The notes below the pieces were generated by a model, which was not told where the DNA came from, made no database searches, and saw only the letters and a program-made list of their open reading frames with translations. From assembly GCA_944336475.1 (NCBI GenBank), contig CALVLD010000003.1, positions 1 to 64,000 of the forward strand: a DNA stretch of 64,000 nt, in the 5' to 3' direction. The DNA comes from an uncultured Clostridia bacterium (GTDB taxonomy: Bacteria > Bacillota > Clostridia > Christensenellales > CAG-138). Shown in pieces: positions 41,504-50,694 of this stretch. Made by a program: the position numbers and the translations under genes. Each line of letters begins with the position of its first letter. Within the stretch, counting starts at the first letter, position 1.

Positions 41504-42314
41504 ATGAAAACAGTTGTAGTCACCGGCGCCACATCGGGCATTGGCATGGAGGTTCTGCGCCTTTTATCCCGTGAGGGATACCGTGTCGCAGGGGTGAGCC
41601 GTACCGCAGAGGGCTGTGAAAGAGTCGATGTACCCGATGTAAAGTGGTTCGTGGGAGATCTCATGCAGCAGCGTGAGGTGAACAGGGTTGCAGACGAGAT
41701 AAATGCTTGGCTCGGCGAGGTCTCCGCTGGGAAACTGTACGCACTGATAAACAACGCCGGCTGCGCAAGAAATCGCTACACCACCACGGAGGATGGCTAC
41801 GAACAGCAGTTTGCGCTCAACTATCTGGCAGGATTCCTGCTCACCCACAGACTGCTTCCCGCACTTCTGCACGGCGGCAGGGTGCTGATGACCGCAAGCA
41901 GATCCCACATGGGCATAAAGGTGCATTGGAACGATGTCATGCTCCGCAGAAGGTACAATCCCTTGACCGCATACAAGCAGTCCAAGCTGTGCGACATACT
42001 GTTTGCAAAAGGGTTGAACGACCGCTATTCTGAAGAGGGGCTTCGTGCATATGCCGTCGACCCGGGTCTTGTGAACACAGCCATAGGCGACAAATCCGGC
42101 GGCATTGTGAAGTTCGTGTGGAGCTTCCGCAAGCCCCACGGCACGGATGCATCCGTGCCTGCGGAGACGTATTCCCTCCTCTGCAATGCCAAGCAGCCTG
42201 AACTATTATCGCTGCGGCGAACTGGAGTGCAGTCGTGAAGTAACGTCGGAAAATGCACTACGCCTGTTTGAGCTGTCGGAAAAGCTCTGCGGCGTGCGCT
42301 TTGGGGAGGTATAG
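41504..42314 (+). pseudogene. Short-chain dehydrogenase with a C-terminal frameshift
   Basis: The first frame (41504-42238) encodes a classical SDR with VVTGATSGIG, NNAGCARNRY and the YKQSK active site. After about codon 231 the reading frame slips. The +1 frame continues NYYRCGELECSREVTSENAL and RLFELSEKLCGVRFGEV, then stops at TAG 42312-42314, one base before the next gene. This tail is typical of SDR C-termini, so one extra base (or two missing) near 42200-42210 is likely. The product without it has a spurious end (LSLRRTGVQS). Confidence 0.82.
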
Positions 42315-42315
42315 C

Positions 42316-43113
42316 ATGAATGTGATGATCACAGGAGCAGCCGGCGGTCTCGGCCGTGCAATCGCAGTCGAATGCGGCAGCCGTGGGTATGATCTCTTTC
42401 TTACGGATATTGCTCCAAACGGTCTCGAGTCCATAGAACTCGGCATAAAACGTCAATTCGGGGTGAATGTCATCACTCATGCGTGCGATCTGACCCATGC
42501 TTCGGCTGTAGACATTATGCTTGCCGACATCGACCGCATGGGGCTTGCGTTCGATATGCTTATAAATGTTGCCGGGATAGACTTTGAGGGTGGTTTTTTG
42601 ACGCAGGACAGGGAGGCGTCGGTTAAGATCATCAGTCTGAACGATGCTGCAACTCTCCGCATCACCCACGCCATGCTCGGCAGACGGAACAAGGTCAGAT
42701 TTACCGTTGTGTTCGTGTCGAGCCTTGCTTCCATGTTCCCCATGCCGCTCAAGGCTGAATATGCCGCATCAAAGCCTTTTTTGCTAGACTTTGCAACGGC
42801 TCTGCGGCAGGAGCTGAAGGCCGATAGCGTGAATGTGCTGACCCTCTGCCCCGCCGGCATGGAGACCACGCCAAAGGCGACGAAAAAGATAGCTGCGCAG
42901 GGGTTCTGGGGAGATGTGACCACGAATGCGCTTGAGAGCGTTGCCCGAAGGACTGTCGACCGTGCTCTACGTGGGCGGACTTTGTATGTTCCGGGCGTGT
43001 TCAACCGTCTGCTCGCCGGGCTCGGCAGACTCGTCCCTCGTTCCCTCGCCGCCGCTGTCGTGTACCGCCGTCGGAGCGACGCACAGCGCAGGTGGATGAA
43101 TACGGAAGAGTGA
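42316..43113 (+). CDS. Short-chain dehydrogenase/reductase
   Basis: A 265-residue SDR from ATG 42316, six bases after GGGGAGG. It has the nucleotide-binding VMITGAAGGLG, FVVFVSSLAS-like serine region (TVVFVSSLASM) and YAASKPF active site. The substrate is not evident. It directly follows the frameshifted SDR gene, so the two were probably one operon of paralogues. Confidence 0.88.
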   Translation: MNVMITGAAGGLGRAIAVECGSRGYDLFLTDIAPNGLESIELGIKRQFGVNVITHACDLTHASAVDIMLADIDRMGLAFDMLINVAGIDFEGGFLTQDREASVKIISLNDAATLRITHAMLGRRNKVRFTVVFVSSLASMFPMPLKAEYAASKPFLLDFATALRQELKADSVNVLTLCPAGMETTPKATKKIAAQGFWGDVTTNALESVARRTVDRALRGRTLYVPGVFNRLLAGLGRLVPRSLAAAVVYRRRSDAQRRWMNTEE

Positions 43114-43126
43114 CCGCAAAAATGAA

Positions 43127-43150
43127 TGCCGCCTTCCTACTGAGGCGGCA
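43127..43150 (-). terminator. Terminator of the acyltransferase gene
   Basis: On the minus strand TGCCGCCT and AGGCGGCA form an 8-bp stem with an 8-base loop, followed by TTCATTTTTGC. It also lies downstream of the convergent SDR gene. Confidence 0.7.
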
Positions 43151-43157
43151 GGGATGC

Positions 43158-44387
43158 TTATGCCGGTCTTGCGGCAAGGATGTGCGGCCTGTGCCTGTTG
43201 ACTGCCGGCTGTTTTGCGTAATCCAGTGGGTTTTTCCACCAGAGGTAGAGCTCGCGGTACTTATTGAGGCAGGCGCCGTCCTTTTCTATCATGTAATTAA
43301 TGCCGTTGGCTGTGAACTCCATCTCCCGTCCGCCACTGAGTATCTCGGGCAGGGGCATATCGCAGAAGCAGAATTTCGCATCCCCCACGGCAAAGCCTTC
43401 GGCAGAGCTTGTGAGGTCGTCCGTGAGGAGCATGCTCTTTTTGAAACCCTTGTCTATCCTGTACAGCCTTACGCCGCTGTCGGTGAAGAATCGCCCCTCT
43501 CGGAACGCCTTGAGGTATACTTCCGTCTGCACAGCCTCCCATTCCGCTGCGGTGCCGACAATCTGCGGCATGCCGTGGAGGAAGCCGAGCTCATCCATAT
43601 GCATCTTATAGCCGCAGGTGCATTCGACAGTCATGCCCTTGGCGCTCAACGTATCCACACAGCCGCACTTGGGACAGACATCATAGTACCTGGTTATATC
43701 CTCGATGCCCCTTTTGAAGCGGAATGGCTGCATACGCCTGCGCTGCTCCGCATAGGCATCGACGAAAAGCTCCTCGCATATGTGGGCGTAGAGCTCGTCC
43801 TCTGTCATGGCGGCAACCTTTGCGGCGCTGTACTCGTTTACTATGCCGGAGCCGAACAGCCGGCCGCCGTTGATATACGTCTGCCACCGAGGTTCCTTGA
43901 AGAAGCCGCCCACGGTGCGGAATGTCACCACGTTGCACTTAAGGCGTTTTGCAAGCACCGCCGTTGACGGGGTTATCTCGGTGGTCATCCCGTTATGGCT
44001 CAGCCTGCCCTCGCAGAAAAGCAGCACGCTGCCACCATTGCGTATGCGGCGGAATATGTCCATCACGCCGGGAGATTTGTTGCCGGCCTTTGTCACCTTT
44101 ATAGGATTGAACCAGCGGTCAAACAGTTTGCCGAACAAACCCATTGCAGTAACATGCTCGCTGCAGACGATATAGTGATGGGTGCGTATATGTGCCGACA
44201 CCGCAAGAAAGTCCAGATCCGTGGTGTGGTTGGAGAGTATCAGCGAGGGCTCGGTGAGCTTTCTCCCCACGGCGCGTATGCCGAAGAACATCCAAGCCGC
44301 AAGGCGGAACAGCGGCAGGAACAGCGAATACACGCTCTTATAGTACGCATCGCTTCGCCTCTTGGGTTTTTCAGTCACCTTTTCCAT
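43158..44387 (-). CDS. PlsC-like acyltransferase with C-terminal zinc ribbon
   Basis: A 409-residue protein. The N-terminal 210 residues are an acylglycerophosphate acyltransferase domain with the HX4D motif SNHTTDLDF and CEGRLSHNG. Residues about 230-300 contain a zinc-ribbon pair (CPKCGC, CTCGY), and the rest is unassigned. It probably acylates a glycerolipid or related acceptor at the membrane (hydrophobic segment about 22-40). The C-terminal extension is not part of standard PlsC. Confidence 0.87.
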   Translation of the reverse strand: MEKVTEKPKRRSDAYYKSVYSLFLPLFRLAAWMFFGIRAVGRKLTEPSLILSNHTTDLDFLAVSAHIRTHHYIVCSEHVTAMGLFGKLFDRWFNPIKVTKAGNKSPGVMDIFRRIRNGGSVLLFCEGRLSHNGMTTEITPSTAVLAKRLKCNVVTFRTVGGFFKEPRWQTYINGGRLFGSGIVNEYSAAKVAAMTEDELYAHICEELFVDAYAEQRRRMQPFRFKRGIEDITRYYDVCPKCGCVDTLSAKGMTVECTCGYKMHMDELGFLHGMPQIVGTAAEWEAVQTEVYLKAFREGRFFTDSGVRLYRIDKGFKKSMLLTDDLTSSAEGFAVGDAKFCFCDMPLPEILSGGREMEFTANGINYMIEKDGACLNKYRELYLWWKNPLDYAKQPAVNRHRPHILAARPA

Positions 44388-45766
44388 GCTTCCTCAGGCT
44401 TGTCGGCATAGCGCTTTTTGAATATCCGTCTGCGGTACAGGAACAGTGTGTATGCCGTGAACAGCACCGTGTACACGCCGAGCATTATGAGTGTGTTTTC
44501 AAAACTGCTTCCGGCAAAGCCGAGCGTCAGGAGCAGCGGCGCAAGCAGTGCAATGGACGGTATGTTCTGCAGCACTATGTTGCTCGAAGCCGGGGTCACA
44601 TAGCCCGGGTCGATCTCACGAAGGAGTATCATGCCCGTGCTCACCGTACCGGTGACCGTGCCGAAGTTGGTGAGGAAGCTCTCGATCTCATAGCCCTTGT
44701 AGGTGTTTTTTGTAACCATGCGGACATATATGAATGTCGTCACCGTACCTATCACGCAGGTCACTATGAGCATGGGCAGGTTTGCATAGACCTGCTCGAT
44801 GTCTATCGCCAATATGCCTGCGGCTATCATCGCGTCGAACATGAGTCCGCTTATCCTGTCCATCATGTAGTTGTTTATGTATACACGGTTAACTATCTTG
44901 TGCTTCGCCATTATGCCCATGAGCGTCTTTATCGCAAATGCGGCGACCAGTGCCCAGAGGAAGTTCAACCCCCACGCAAGATCGCCTATCGCCTTTACGG
45001 GCACGAGGCTCAGCAGCCTCATGAGTCCGTATGCAAGCGCATATGCCAGCATCACAAGGCAGAGCTGTATGGTCAGCTTATCGACGCTCTCGGTACAGGG
45101 GATCTCGTTCGCCTCGGAATACACGATGTTTTCGGGATCCTCCGACTCGGCATGGCGCAGCTTTACCAGCCCCTTGCGGTGAGCTATGTTGAGGTATACC
45201 ACGCCTATCACGCTGCCCACTATGAAGCCTATTGCAGCCACGGCAAGGCCGTAGTTGGCTCCGCCTTCAAAGCCGTAGTTTGCCTCATAATTGCTGCCCC
45301 AGCTCAGCGCGCTGCCCGTGCTCTGGCCAAAGCCCATGGGCAGTATGAGCCCTGCGGCATAGTAGTAATCCCCTATCAGGAAGAATGCTATCGATATGAC
45401 AAGCCCCACTATCGCCTGCAGGAGATATGAGCCCGCCATTATGGCGCCGCTCTCGACGATCTTCATGGTTGAGACCTTTCGCTCGCTCTTGACGGTCTTA
45501 AATGCCATTGCCGCAAAACCAAGCCCCAGACAGTGATATGTGACTATCTGCATCAGAGAGTCGTCTATGACGCCCTTTACCGCCGGTATCTGCTTGAGCA
45601 AAAGCACCAAGAACCCTCCGATTATTGCGGACGGAATGAACAGCCTCCGCAAAAACGGCAGCTTCCTTCTGAGTATATTACCGGCGATGACCGATATGGC
45701 GATTATCGCAAGCTGGATTAGCGACGACCAAACATAGTCGTCCGAAAAGACGACAGTCTCAGGCAT
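44375..45766 (-). CDS. GltS-like sodium/glutamate symporter
   Basis: A 463-residue membrane protein from ATG 45766 behind a GGGGGTGG site. About eleven hydrophobic segments and the repeated GQSTGSALSWG and NFGTVTGTVSTGM stretches match the GltS family. It probably imports glutamate or a related dicarboxylate with sodium. The gene overlaps the acyltransferase gene by 13 bases. Substrate is inferred from family only. Confidence 0.85.
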   Translation of the reverse strand: MPETVVFSDDYVWSSLIQLAIIAISVIAGNILRRKLPFLRRLFIPSAIIGGFLVLLLKQIPAVKGVIDDSLMQIVTYHCLGLGFAAMAFKTVKSERKVSTMKIVESGAIMAGSYLLQAIVGLVISIAFFLIGDYYYAAGLILPMGFGQSTGSALSWGSNYEANYGFEGGANYGLAVAAIGFIVGSVIGVVYLNIAHRKGLVKLRHAESEDPENIVYSEANEIPCTESVDKLTIQLCLVMLAYALAYGLMRLLSLVPVKAIGDLAWGLNFLWALVAAFAIKTLMGIMAKHKIVNRVYINNYMMDRISGLMFDAMIAAGILAIDIEQVYANLPMLIVTCVIGTVTTFIYVRMVTKNTYKGYEIESFLTNFGTVTGTVSTGMILLREIDPGYVTPASSNIVLQNIPSIALLAPLLLTLGFAGSSFENTLIMLGVYTVLFTAYTLFLYRRRIFKKRYADKPEEAWKR

Positions 45767-45972
45767 TAAAACCACCCCCTGGTGCACAGCATTGTACAAA
45801 AAGCATATTTGGTAAATTATTATATCACGTCTCAACGGTTTTGCAAGGGGAAAGCAGCTTCATGCGTAAAGGCGTTATTTGTTTGAACCCATCGGCCTCC
45901 AAACGTTGCATACCATCTGCGCCGTTCACATTGAATACGGTATCAAGCTCGTTTTGTCATTTACGGACATAT

Positions 45973-46023
45973 AAAAATGCCTGTACGCTGACCGCCCCGT
46001 GCCGGGCGGCAGTGTACGGCATT
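45973..46023 (-). terminator. Terminator of the SipW/TasA-like operon
   Basis: On the minus strand AATGCCGTACACTGCCGCCC pairs imperfectly with GGGGCGGTCAGCGTAC and GGCATT, followed by TTTTATATG. It lies 32 bases past the last gene. Confidence 0.85.
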
Positions 46024-46054
46024 GCTCATCATGTCATTAAGCAGCTATCGGATA

Positions 46055-46645
46055 TCAGCTCATGCCATCATCGGGATCAATCAGGCCGGGTGCGCCTATA
46101 TCGGGTACATTTGAGTCGTCTCCGGGGCCGCCAGGCACAATGGTCTCTCCATTGGCAACAGTTTCGAGCACTTCACCCGATACCCCCCAGCGCGAGGAGA
46201 TCGCAAGGGTCACATCGGTCTCCATTGCAGAGCAATCCACGGTAAAGCAGACGGCATCTCCTGATGCAAGTGCATCCGTCATACAGCAGTCTCCATCAAG
46301 CATAATGATACAGTGCCCTGTGGATGCGGTGCCATCGGCAGTGATGGAGACAGTATACGTACCGCCGGCAGCCAATGTGTAGCCCATGTCACCGATGGTC
46401 AGGGCAACCCCTTCGCTATTCAAAACGGTCACTGCGGCGCTAAACCGGGCGGTCTGCACACGATTGCCTTCGTTGGTAATGCTGTGGGAAAACAGCGCCC
46501 ATGTAAGCCCTGTAAGGCAGATAAAGCATAACATGATCCCGACCAAAGAAATCAAGATCAAACGAGAAAAAGCGCTTTCTGCAAGCGCAGCCCCCCTACC
46601 ATCGTCCTTTGCCTTTTGTTCGGAATAGGCGCCGGGCTTGATCAT
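46055..46645 (-). CDS. SipW-dependent, TasA/camelysin-like secreted protein
   Basis: A 196-residue protein from ATG 46645 (behind GGAGGGGG). Basic N-terminal residues, a hydrophobic segment (about 29-50) and TWALFSHSITNEGNRVQTARF form a SipW-type signal. A beta-rich domain follows, with an acidic, glycine- and proline-rich tail. It is the last gene of the five-gene cluster, preceded by a UUCG-loop hairpin. It is probably a fibre or surface component. Confidence 0.75.
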   Translation of the reverse strand: MIKPGAYSEQKAKDDGRGAALAESAFSRLILISLVGIMLCFICLTGLTWALFSHSITNEGNRVQTARFSAAVTVLNSEGVALTIGDMGYTLAAGGTYTVSITADGTASTGHCIIMLDGDCCMTDALASGDAVCFTVDCSAMETDVTLAISSRWGVSGEVLETVANGETIVPGGPGDDSNVPDIGAPGLIDPDDGMS

Positions 46646-46694
46646 ACAGCATTCCCCCTCCATTATTTAGTTTAAGCCGCTTGCGCAGGCGTCA

Positions 46695-46718
46695 CCGCCC
46701 ACCCCGAAGGGCAGGCGG
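46695..46718 (-). other. Intercistronic hairpin with UUCG-type loop
   Basis: On the minus strand CCGCC and CCC pair with GGG and GGCGG around a TTCG loop, with a two-base internal mismatch. No T tract; probably an mRNA processing or stability element between two surface-protein genes. Confidence 0.5.
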
Positions 46719-46730
46719 CGACAGAGTTAA

Positions 46731-48176
46731 TCACGGCGCAACGTATGTTACTGTGTAAGTGGGGCGACCATCCTCGGTAACGCTCTCGGTTACGGTGTAA
46801 CCCGCAGGGAGCTCGCCGCTGAAGTCGTTCCAGACCTGCCCCTCAAGGAATATGCCTTGACAGTAGCCATGCGTATCGGTATCGTCTTCAACTGCGTCGT
46901 CCTTGCAGTGTGGGCAGTAGATTGCCATGCCCTCATCTGCCCATGCAGGGTTTTGGGCAACAAATGTGCCGCCGTATACCCGAATATACTGACCCCAACT
47001 GCAGTTGAGCAGGTTGCGGCAGTTATTAAAGCAGTCGCCCTCCGCATAGTAGCCGCCGTCAAAGTAGCCGTCATATATGATGAGCCTGCCAATTCCTCCG
47101 CTGATGCCCACAAAATAGCTTCCATATTCGGCGTCCGCAGCTTGATCCCTCAGGAAGCTGCCGTTCTCAATCGTTACATTGCCGCGAGGGAAAATGAAGC
47201 TGGCGTAATAGTTGTCCTCGAGATCGACTGTACCGTTACCCGTAATGGTCAGGTTCGACATATTGTCCGCAGACAGGCCGAAGTCCGTGCCCTTCATATC
47301 AAACATGGGATCGGGGAAGTTGCCCTCCTCATCCTTTGCCAGCGTCAGGGTCTTTCCGTTCATGTCGAGTGTGACAGTCGTACCCGGCATGATATTAATC
47401 GTCTCCTCAACAGGGATATCGTTGCCAAGGATGATACGACAGGGGATTGCACCATTTGCAGCGGACGCAAATGCGGCCTTGAGTTCCTCAAAGTTATTGA
47501 CGTAAATGTCGATAATGTAGTTGTACTCTGCATCAGCATCATACTGATCGCTGCCGAAACCGTCCGCCTCATAGGTGAACTGGGTGGCAAAGAGACAGAT
47601 ATCGAATGTCGTGCCTACGGAAAGGCCCTGATACTCATTGCCGGCCTCCTCCTGCATGTGCAGAACGATGCCTGCATAGACGCTCTCTCCTGCAAGCAGT
47701 GAGCCGTATGCGGCGCCGTCCTCATCGGCGATTAGCTCGTTAAGAGTGCCGACATTTACATATCCGGCTTCCAAGGCAGCTTCAAAGCTCTCGGGCGCCG
47801 AAATGGCCTCGTCGCCAAGCATGAAATAGACGTCGATAACATCGCCCAGGATGCCCGCATCGCCGTTTGCGATAATCCTAAGAGCATACTTAAGGGCAAG
47901 GCTGCCGTTGTTCTTTACTTTGAGCATCGCATAATCGCTGTAACCGGGCTCCCAGAGCTCATAGTTGAATATGGGCTCCTCGCCTACGGGAACAAATTCA
48001 CCGTCGACCAGCTCCTCAAGCTCGATGTCGAGCGTACCGGCCTGTATCTTGTTGCCGGAGTTGATGACGTTGTCGGTGAACCATGCGAATGTGGTGCCAA
48101 CGAGCATTACGATGCAGATGAGCACCGCAAGCACGCTTGCGACGAGCGCACGCTTTGTGAGTTTCCTGTTATCCAT
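46731..48176 (-). CDS. TasA-like surface protein with a beta-helix C-terminus
   Basis: A 481-residue protein from ATG 48176 behind AAGGAGG. A SipW-type signal (MDNRKLTKRALVASVLA, then TFAWFTDNVINSGNKIQAGT) leads into a TasA/camelysin-like domain (about 40-210). The C-terminal half (about 235-440) has repeated strand-turn motifs (MNGKTLTLAKDEEG, NLTITGNGTVDLEDN, NVTIENGSFL, IYDGYFDGGYY), suggesting a right-handed beta-helix. It could be a fibre-linked adhesin or carbohydrate-binding protein. A CPHCKDD motif lies near residue 440. Confidence 0.8.
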   Translation of the reverse strand: MDNRKLTKRALVASVLAVLICIVMLVGTTFAWFTDNVINSGNKIQAGTLDIELEELVDGEFVPVGEEPIFNYELWEPGYSDYAMLKVKNNGSLALKYALRIIANGDAGILGDVIDVYFMLGDEAISAPESFEAALEAGYVNVGTLNELIADEDGAAYGSLLAGESVYAGIVLHMQEEAGNEYQGLSVGTTFDICLFATQFTYEADGFGSDQYDADAEYNYIIDIYVNNFEELKAAFASAANGAIPCRIILGNDIPVEETINIMPGTTVTLDMNGKTLTLAKDEEGNFPDPMFDMKGTDFGLSADNMSNLTITGNGTVDLEDNYYASFIFPRGNVTIENGSFLRDQAADAEYGSYFVGISGGIGRLIIYDGYFDGGYYAEGDCFNNCRNLLNCSWGQYIRVYGGTFVAQNPAWADEGMAIYCPHCKDDAVEDDTDTHGYCQGIFLEGQVWNDFSGELPAGYTVTESVTEDGRPTYTVTYVAP

Positions 48177-48260
48177 GTTTTTTCCTCCTTTGCAGTTTTT
48201 ATGGATAGCTTGTATGTATTCGGCCTGCAAGCCGCTTACATCATGATATATGCATGTTCC

Positions 48261-49001
48261 CTACTGCCCCTGGTTCTCAGAGGAGATATCTCCATACTGC
48301 TTCTCGACGGACTCAGGCTCGCTGCGTGTCCGTACCTGCTGCCGCTCAAGCTGAGCTCTCAGCTCCTGAAGCTCCTCCATCATGCGTTTGCTCTCGGCGC
48401 GCTCCTCCTCCAGCTTTGCCCGCTCGGCCTCGAGCTGCTCCGTCTGCTCCTTCTTATAGCGGCGGAATATCTGGATACAGTTGACCACCTGTAATACTAT
48501 CAGCGCAACGAACGGTACCAATATGCACACTATGTAGCCGGGCGTCGACTTGAGGAAGTCGAAGAAGTAGCCCACCTTTGCAATATGTCCTACATACTTG
48601 CCCAACACAAAGTCGTATGTCACGATATCCTCATCGCTGGTCCCGGTGGTAGTACCGTAGGTGATGAAGCCCGCATCGCCGTTTTCATCAGTTGTGAGGT
48701 TACGGATCTTATGGGTGACCGTATCCCCGAAGCTAACGGGATTTTGTGAGATGAATGCGATAATGTCGCCAACTTTTAGCTCAGCCGGGTCGACGTCCTT
48801 GATGAAGATGACGTCGCCAGCGGCAAAGTCCGTGGCCGCCATTGAATCAGATTCGACCGTGAGGGCCATGTATCCGAAAATCTTTCTGTCCTTCTTGTCG
48901 AACGTCGTCACTGCAACGATGGTGAATATCATCATACCTATAGCAGCGGCCACCAGAAGCCACACCACCGCTCTTTTAATGATAGTCCATGCCTTTTTCA
49001 A
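48261..49001 (-). CDS. sipW: SipW-type signal peptidase I with coiled-coil tail
   Basis: A 246-residue protein. The N-terminal membrane segment (11-32) is followed by a signal peptidase domain with the catalytic serine in ESDSMAATDF (Ser53) and the ER-type histidine in VTHKIR (His97) instead of lysine. A second membrane segment (about 153-175) precedes a charged coiled coil (about 180-225), absent from most SipW proteins. It would process the TasA-like precursors encoded on both sides. Confidence 0.9.
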   Translation of the reverse strand: MKKAWTIIKRAVVWLLVAAAIGMMIFTIVAVTTFDKKDRKIFGYMALTVESDSMAATDFAAGDVIFIKDVDPAELKVGDIIAFISQNPVSFGDTVTHKIRNLTTDENGDAGFITYGTTTGTSDEDIVTYDFVLGKYVGHIAKVGYFFDFLKSTPGYIVCILVPFVALIVLQVVNCIQIFRRYKKEQTEQLEAERAKLEEERAESKRMMEELQELRAQLERQQVRTRSEPESVEKQYGDISSENQGQ

Positions 49002-49050
49002 ATTGAGCTCCTAACTCCGCCACGGTGGCGGAAGCATATTTGATTCAAGA

Positions 49051-49599
49051 TCAGTCGAAGAGTCTGTCGGGGTTATTCTTCGTCTGAACCGCAGTAGCGC
49101 AAAGATCGAAGCTCAGCCCAAGCCCTTGGGTAAAATTGCCCGTCTCATGCGGGAAATAGAAGCGTATCCTCAGATCACGTCGCTCCCCGACAAGCAGCGT
49201 GTCATCCGCCGCCGCCATATCTTCCCCGGCAAGCTCTGCGGCGGTACCGCAATACAGTATCGTTTCACCGTTGAATATGGTGATCTCCATCACATCGGCA
49301 AGACCGCCCTCCACATTATCGAAATAGAGCTTATAATAGACGTCGAAGGTACTGTTGTTTTCAATGAAGAAGTCTTTTTCAACGGTGATGCCGGGCTCAA
49401 ACAGAAACTCGTGCTCTTGAATGACAGGCGCTCCGTTATTCAGATTGATGTCGACCATGCCCGTTTGGAATATGTTGTTACCCACCGAGACGGACGCCCA
49501 CACAAGCGCACCGGTTGCTACACACAGGCACAGAGCCAACACGATAACTGCGATCACACCGCCGAACAGCCGTCTTGACGTCCTTGCTGTTTTACGCAT
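49051..49599 (-). CDS. TasA-like SipW substrate (short)
   Basis: A 182-residue protein. A basic N-terminus, a hydrophobic segment (about 12-34) and VWASVSVGNNIFQTG form a SipW-type signal; the rest is a small beta-rich domain. ATG 49599 is preferred over GTG 49608, which lies too close to the ribosome site. It overlaps the previous gene by eight bases. It is probably a structural subunit or assembly partner of the larger TasA-like protein. Confidence 0.75.
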   Translation of the reverse strand: MRKTARTSRRLFGGVIAVIVLALCLCVATGALVWASVSVGNNIFQTGMVDINLNNGAPVIQEHEFLFEPGITVEKDFFIENNSTFDVYYKLYFDNVEGGLADVMEITIFNGETILYCGTAAELAGEDMAAADDTLLVGERRDLRIRFYFPHETGNFTQGLGLSFDLCATAVQTKNNPDRLFD

Positions 49600-50431
49600 C
49601 GTCCTCACACCCCTCCCTCAGCCGCTTGCGGAGCAGTATTATCAAAATCAGCGATGTGACGGCAACCGCCATTAACACCCACGGCAGTACGGCGGGAGCG
49701 CCATCCGTATGCGGAGGGGCGAGCCCCTCCTCCACCCACCAGTTGAAATCGGCCGTAAGGGAAAGGCGCATATACGCATTATCGACGCTCGTATCAAGAT
49801 ATGCCGTTATCTCGTAGTAGACATCATCAGTCGTGTTCCCCTCGGCGGGAAGCGGATGCTCCAATGCGTCGGGCATGTCCTTCATAAGGCCGTCATATAG
49901 GGTCAGACCTGCTTCAGGAAGATCAATGCGGCACTTGAGAACCTCCGCAAGGAGTTCTCCGCCGGTATGGATATCGGCATTGAAGCGCAGGATCACCGAT
50001 TGGGAATGACAGACCCGCACACGATAATACTGCGTGACGGCATCGCCGGGGAACATATTGCCAACCTGAAACGGGGCATTGTCCCCGGGGTTCAAATTAA
50101 ACAGTGTGAGCGTAGTCGCAACGACCTCGTCCCGTGCAGGCACGGGGCTGCCACCTGGCAAAAGCAGATATGCCCCATCGAGAGCGGAAGCATAAACAGC
50201 AGCGGTCGGCGGCGCGCCTTGCGAGCCCTCTGCAGAAATGCCTGTATGATCGATATGCGAAGAATTTGTTGAGTCGTTCAGGATGTTGTCCGGCACAATG
50301 GCCCGCTTGGAATACTTTGCCGAGATGTAGTCTTGGATGAGAACCGCCGCAAGAGCAGCCAAACTCACAAACAGCAGCACTGTAAGCACAATAATGGCAG
50401 TTTTCAGCTTTTTCTGTGTACCTGTTCCCAC
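49592..50431 (-). CDS. Membrane-anchored protein of the SipW cluster
   Basis: A 279-residue protein from GTG 50431, four bases after GGGGGT. An N-terminal membrane segment (about 12-34), a beta-rich extracellular region and a C-terminal membrane segment (about 246-268) ending in RKRLREGCEDDA would anchor it at both ends. It is the first gene of the cluster and overlaps the next. It could be a base or anchor for the fibre; no LPXTG motif is present. Confidence 0.68.
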   Translation of the reverse strand: MGTGTQKKLKTAIIVLTVLLFVSLAALAAVLIQDYISAKYSKRAIVPDNILNDSTNSSHIDHTGISAEGSQGAPPTAAVYASALDGAYLLLPGGSPVPARDEVVATTLTLFNLNPGDNAPFQVGNMFPGDAVTQYYRVRVCHSQSVILRFNADIHTGGELLAEVLKCRIDLPEAGLTLYDGLMKDMPDALEHPLPAEGNTTDDVYYEITAYLDTSVDNAYMRLSLTADFNWWVEEGLAPPHTDGAPAVLPWVLMAVAVTSLILIILLRKRLREGCEDDA

Positions 50432-50536
50432 AATGACCCCCTTTAACACCGGAAACCGAACGACAAGTGACTAAACGCATGCATCAAAATTTACTCCGGA
50501 ACGACCGGCAGCACGACAGCGCTCAATGTATTCATT

Positions 50537-50565
50537 ATAATATGCCGTTATGTGCGAAATGTCAA
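50537..50565 (-). promoter_or_regulatory. Promoter of the SipW/TasA-like operon
   Basis: On the minus strand TTGACA (50560-50565), 17 bases and TATTAT (50537-50542); a TATAAT overlaps three bases further on. Confidence 0.78.
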
Positions 50566-50694
50566 TAGTTTTATGTTGTGTATTGATAATATATTGTAAT
50601 TGGTTTGAAATAACAAAACATTTAAGGGCAGTATCAGAAGAACGTGTTGCAATCGCCATAGCGATGAATGTTGTGTTCGTCGAAACTGACGGTG

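Noticed and set aside
46055-50431. Sortase-anchored pilus cluster
   Set aside because: No LPXTG-like sorting motif and no sortase gene; the peptidase is SipW-type, so a TasA-like fibre system fits better.
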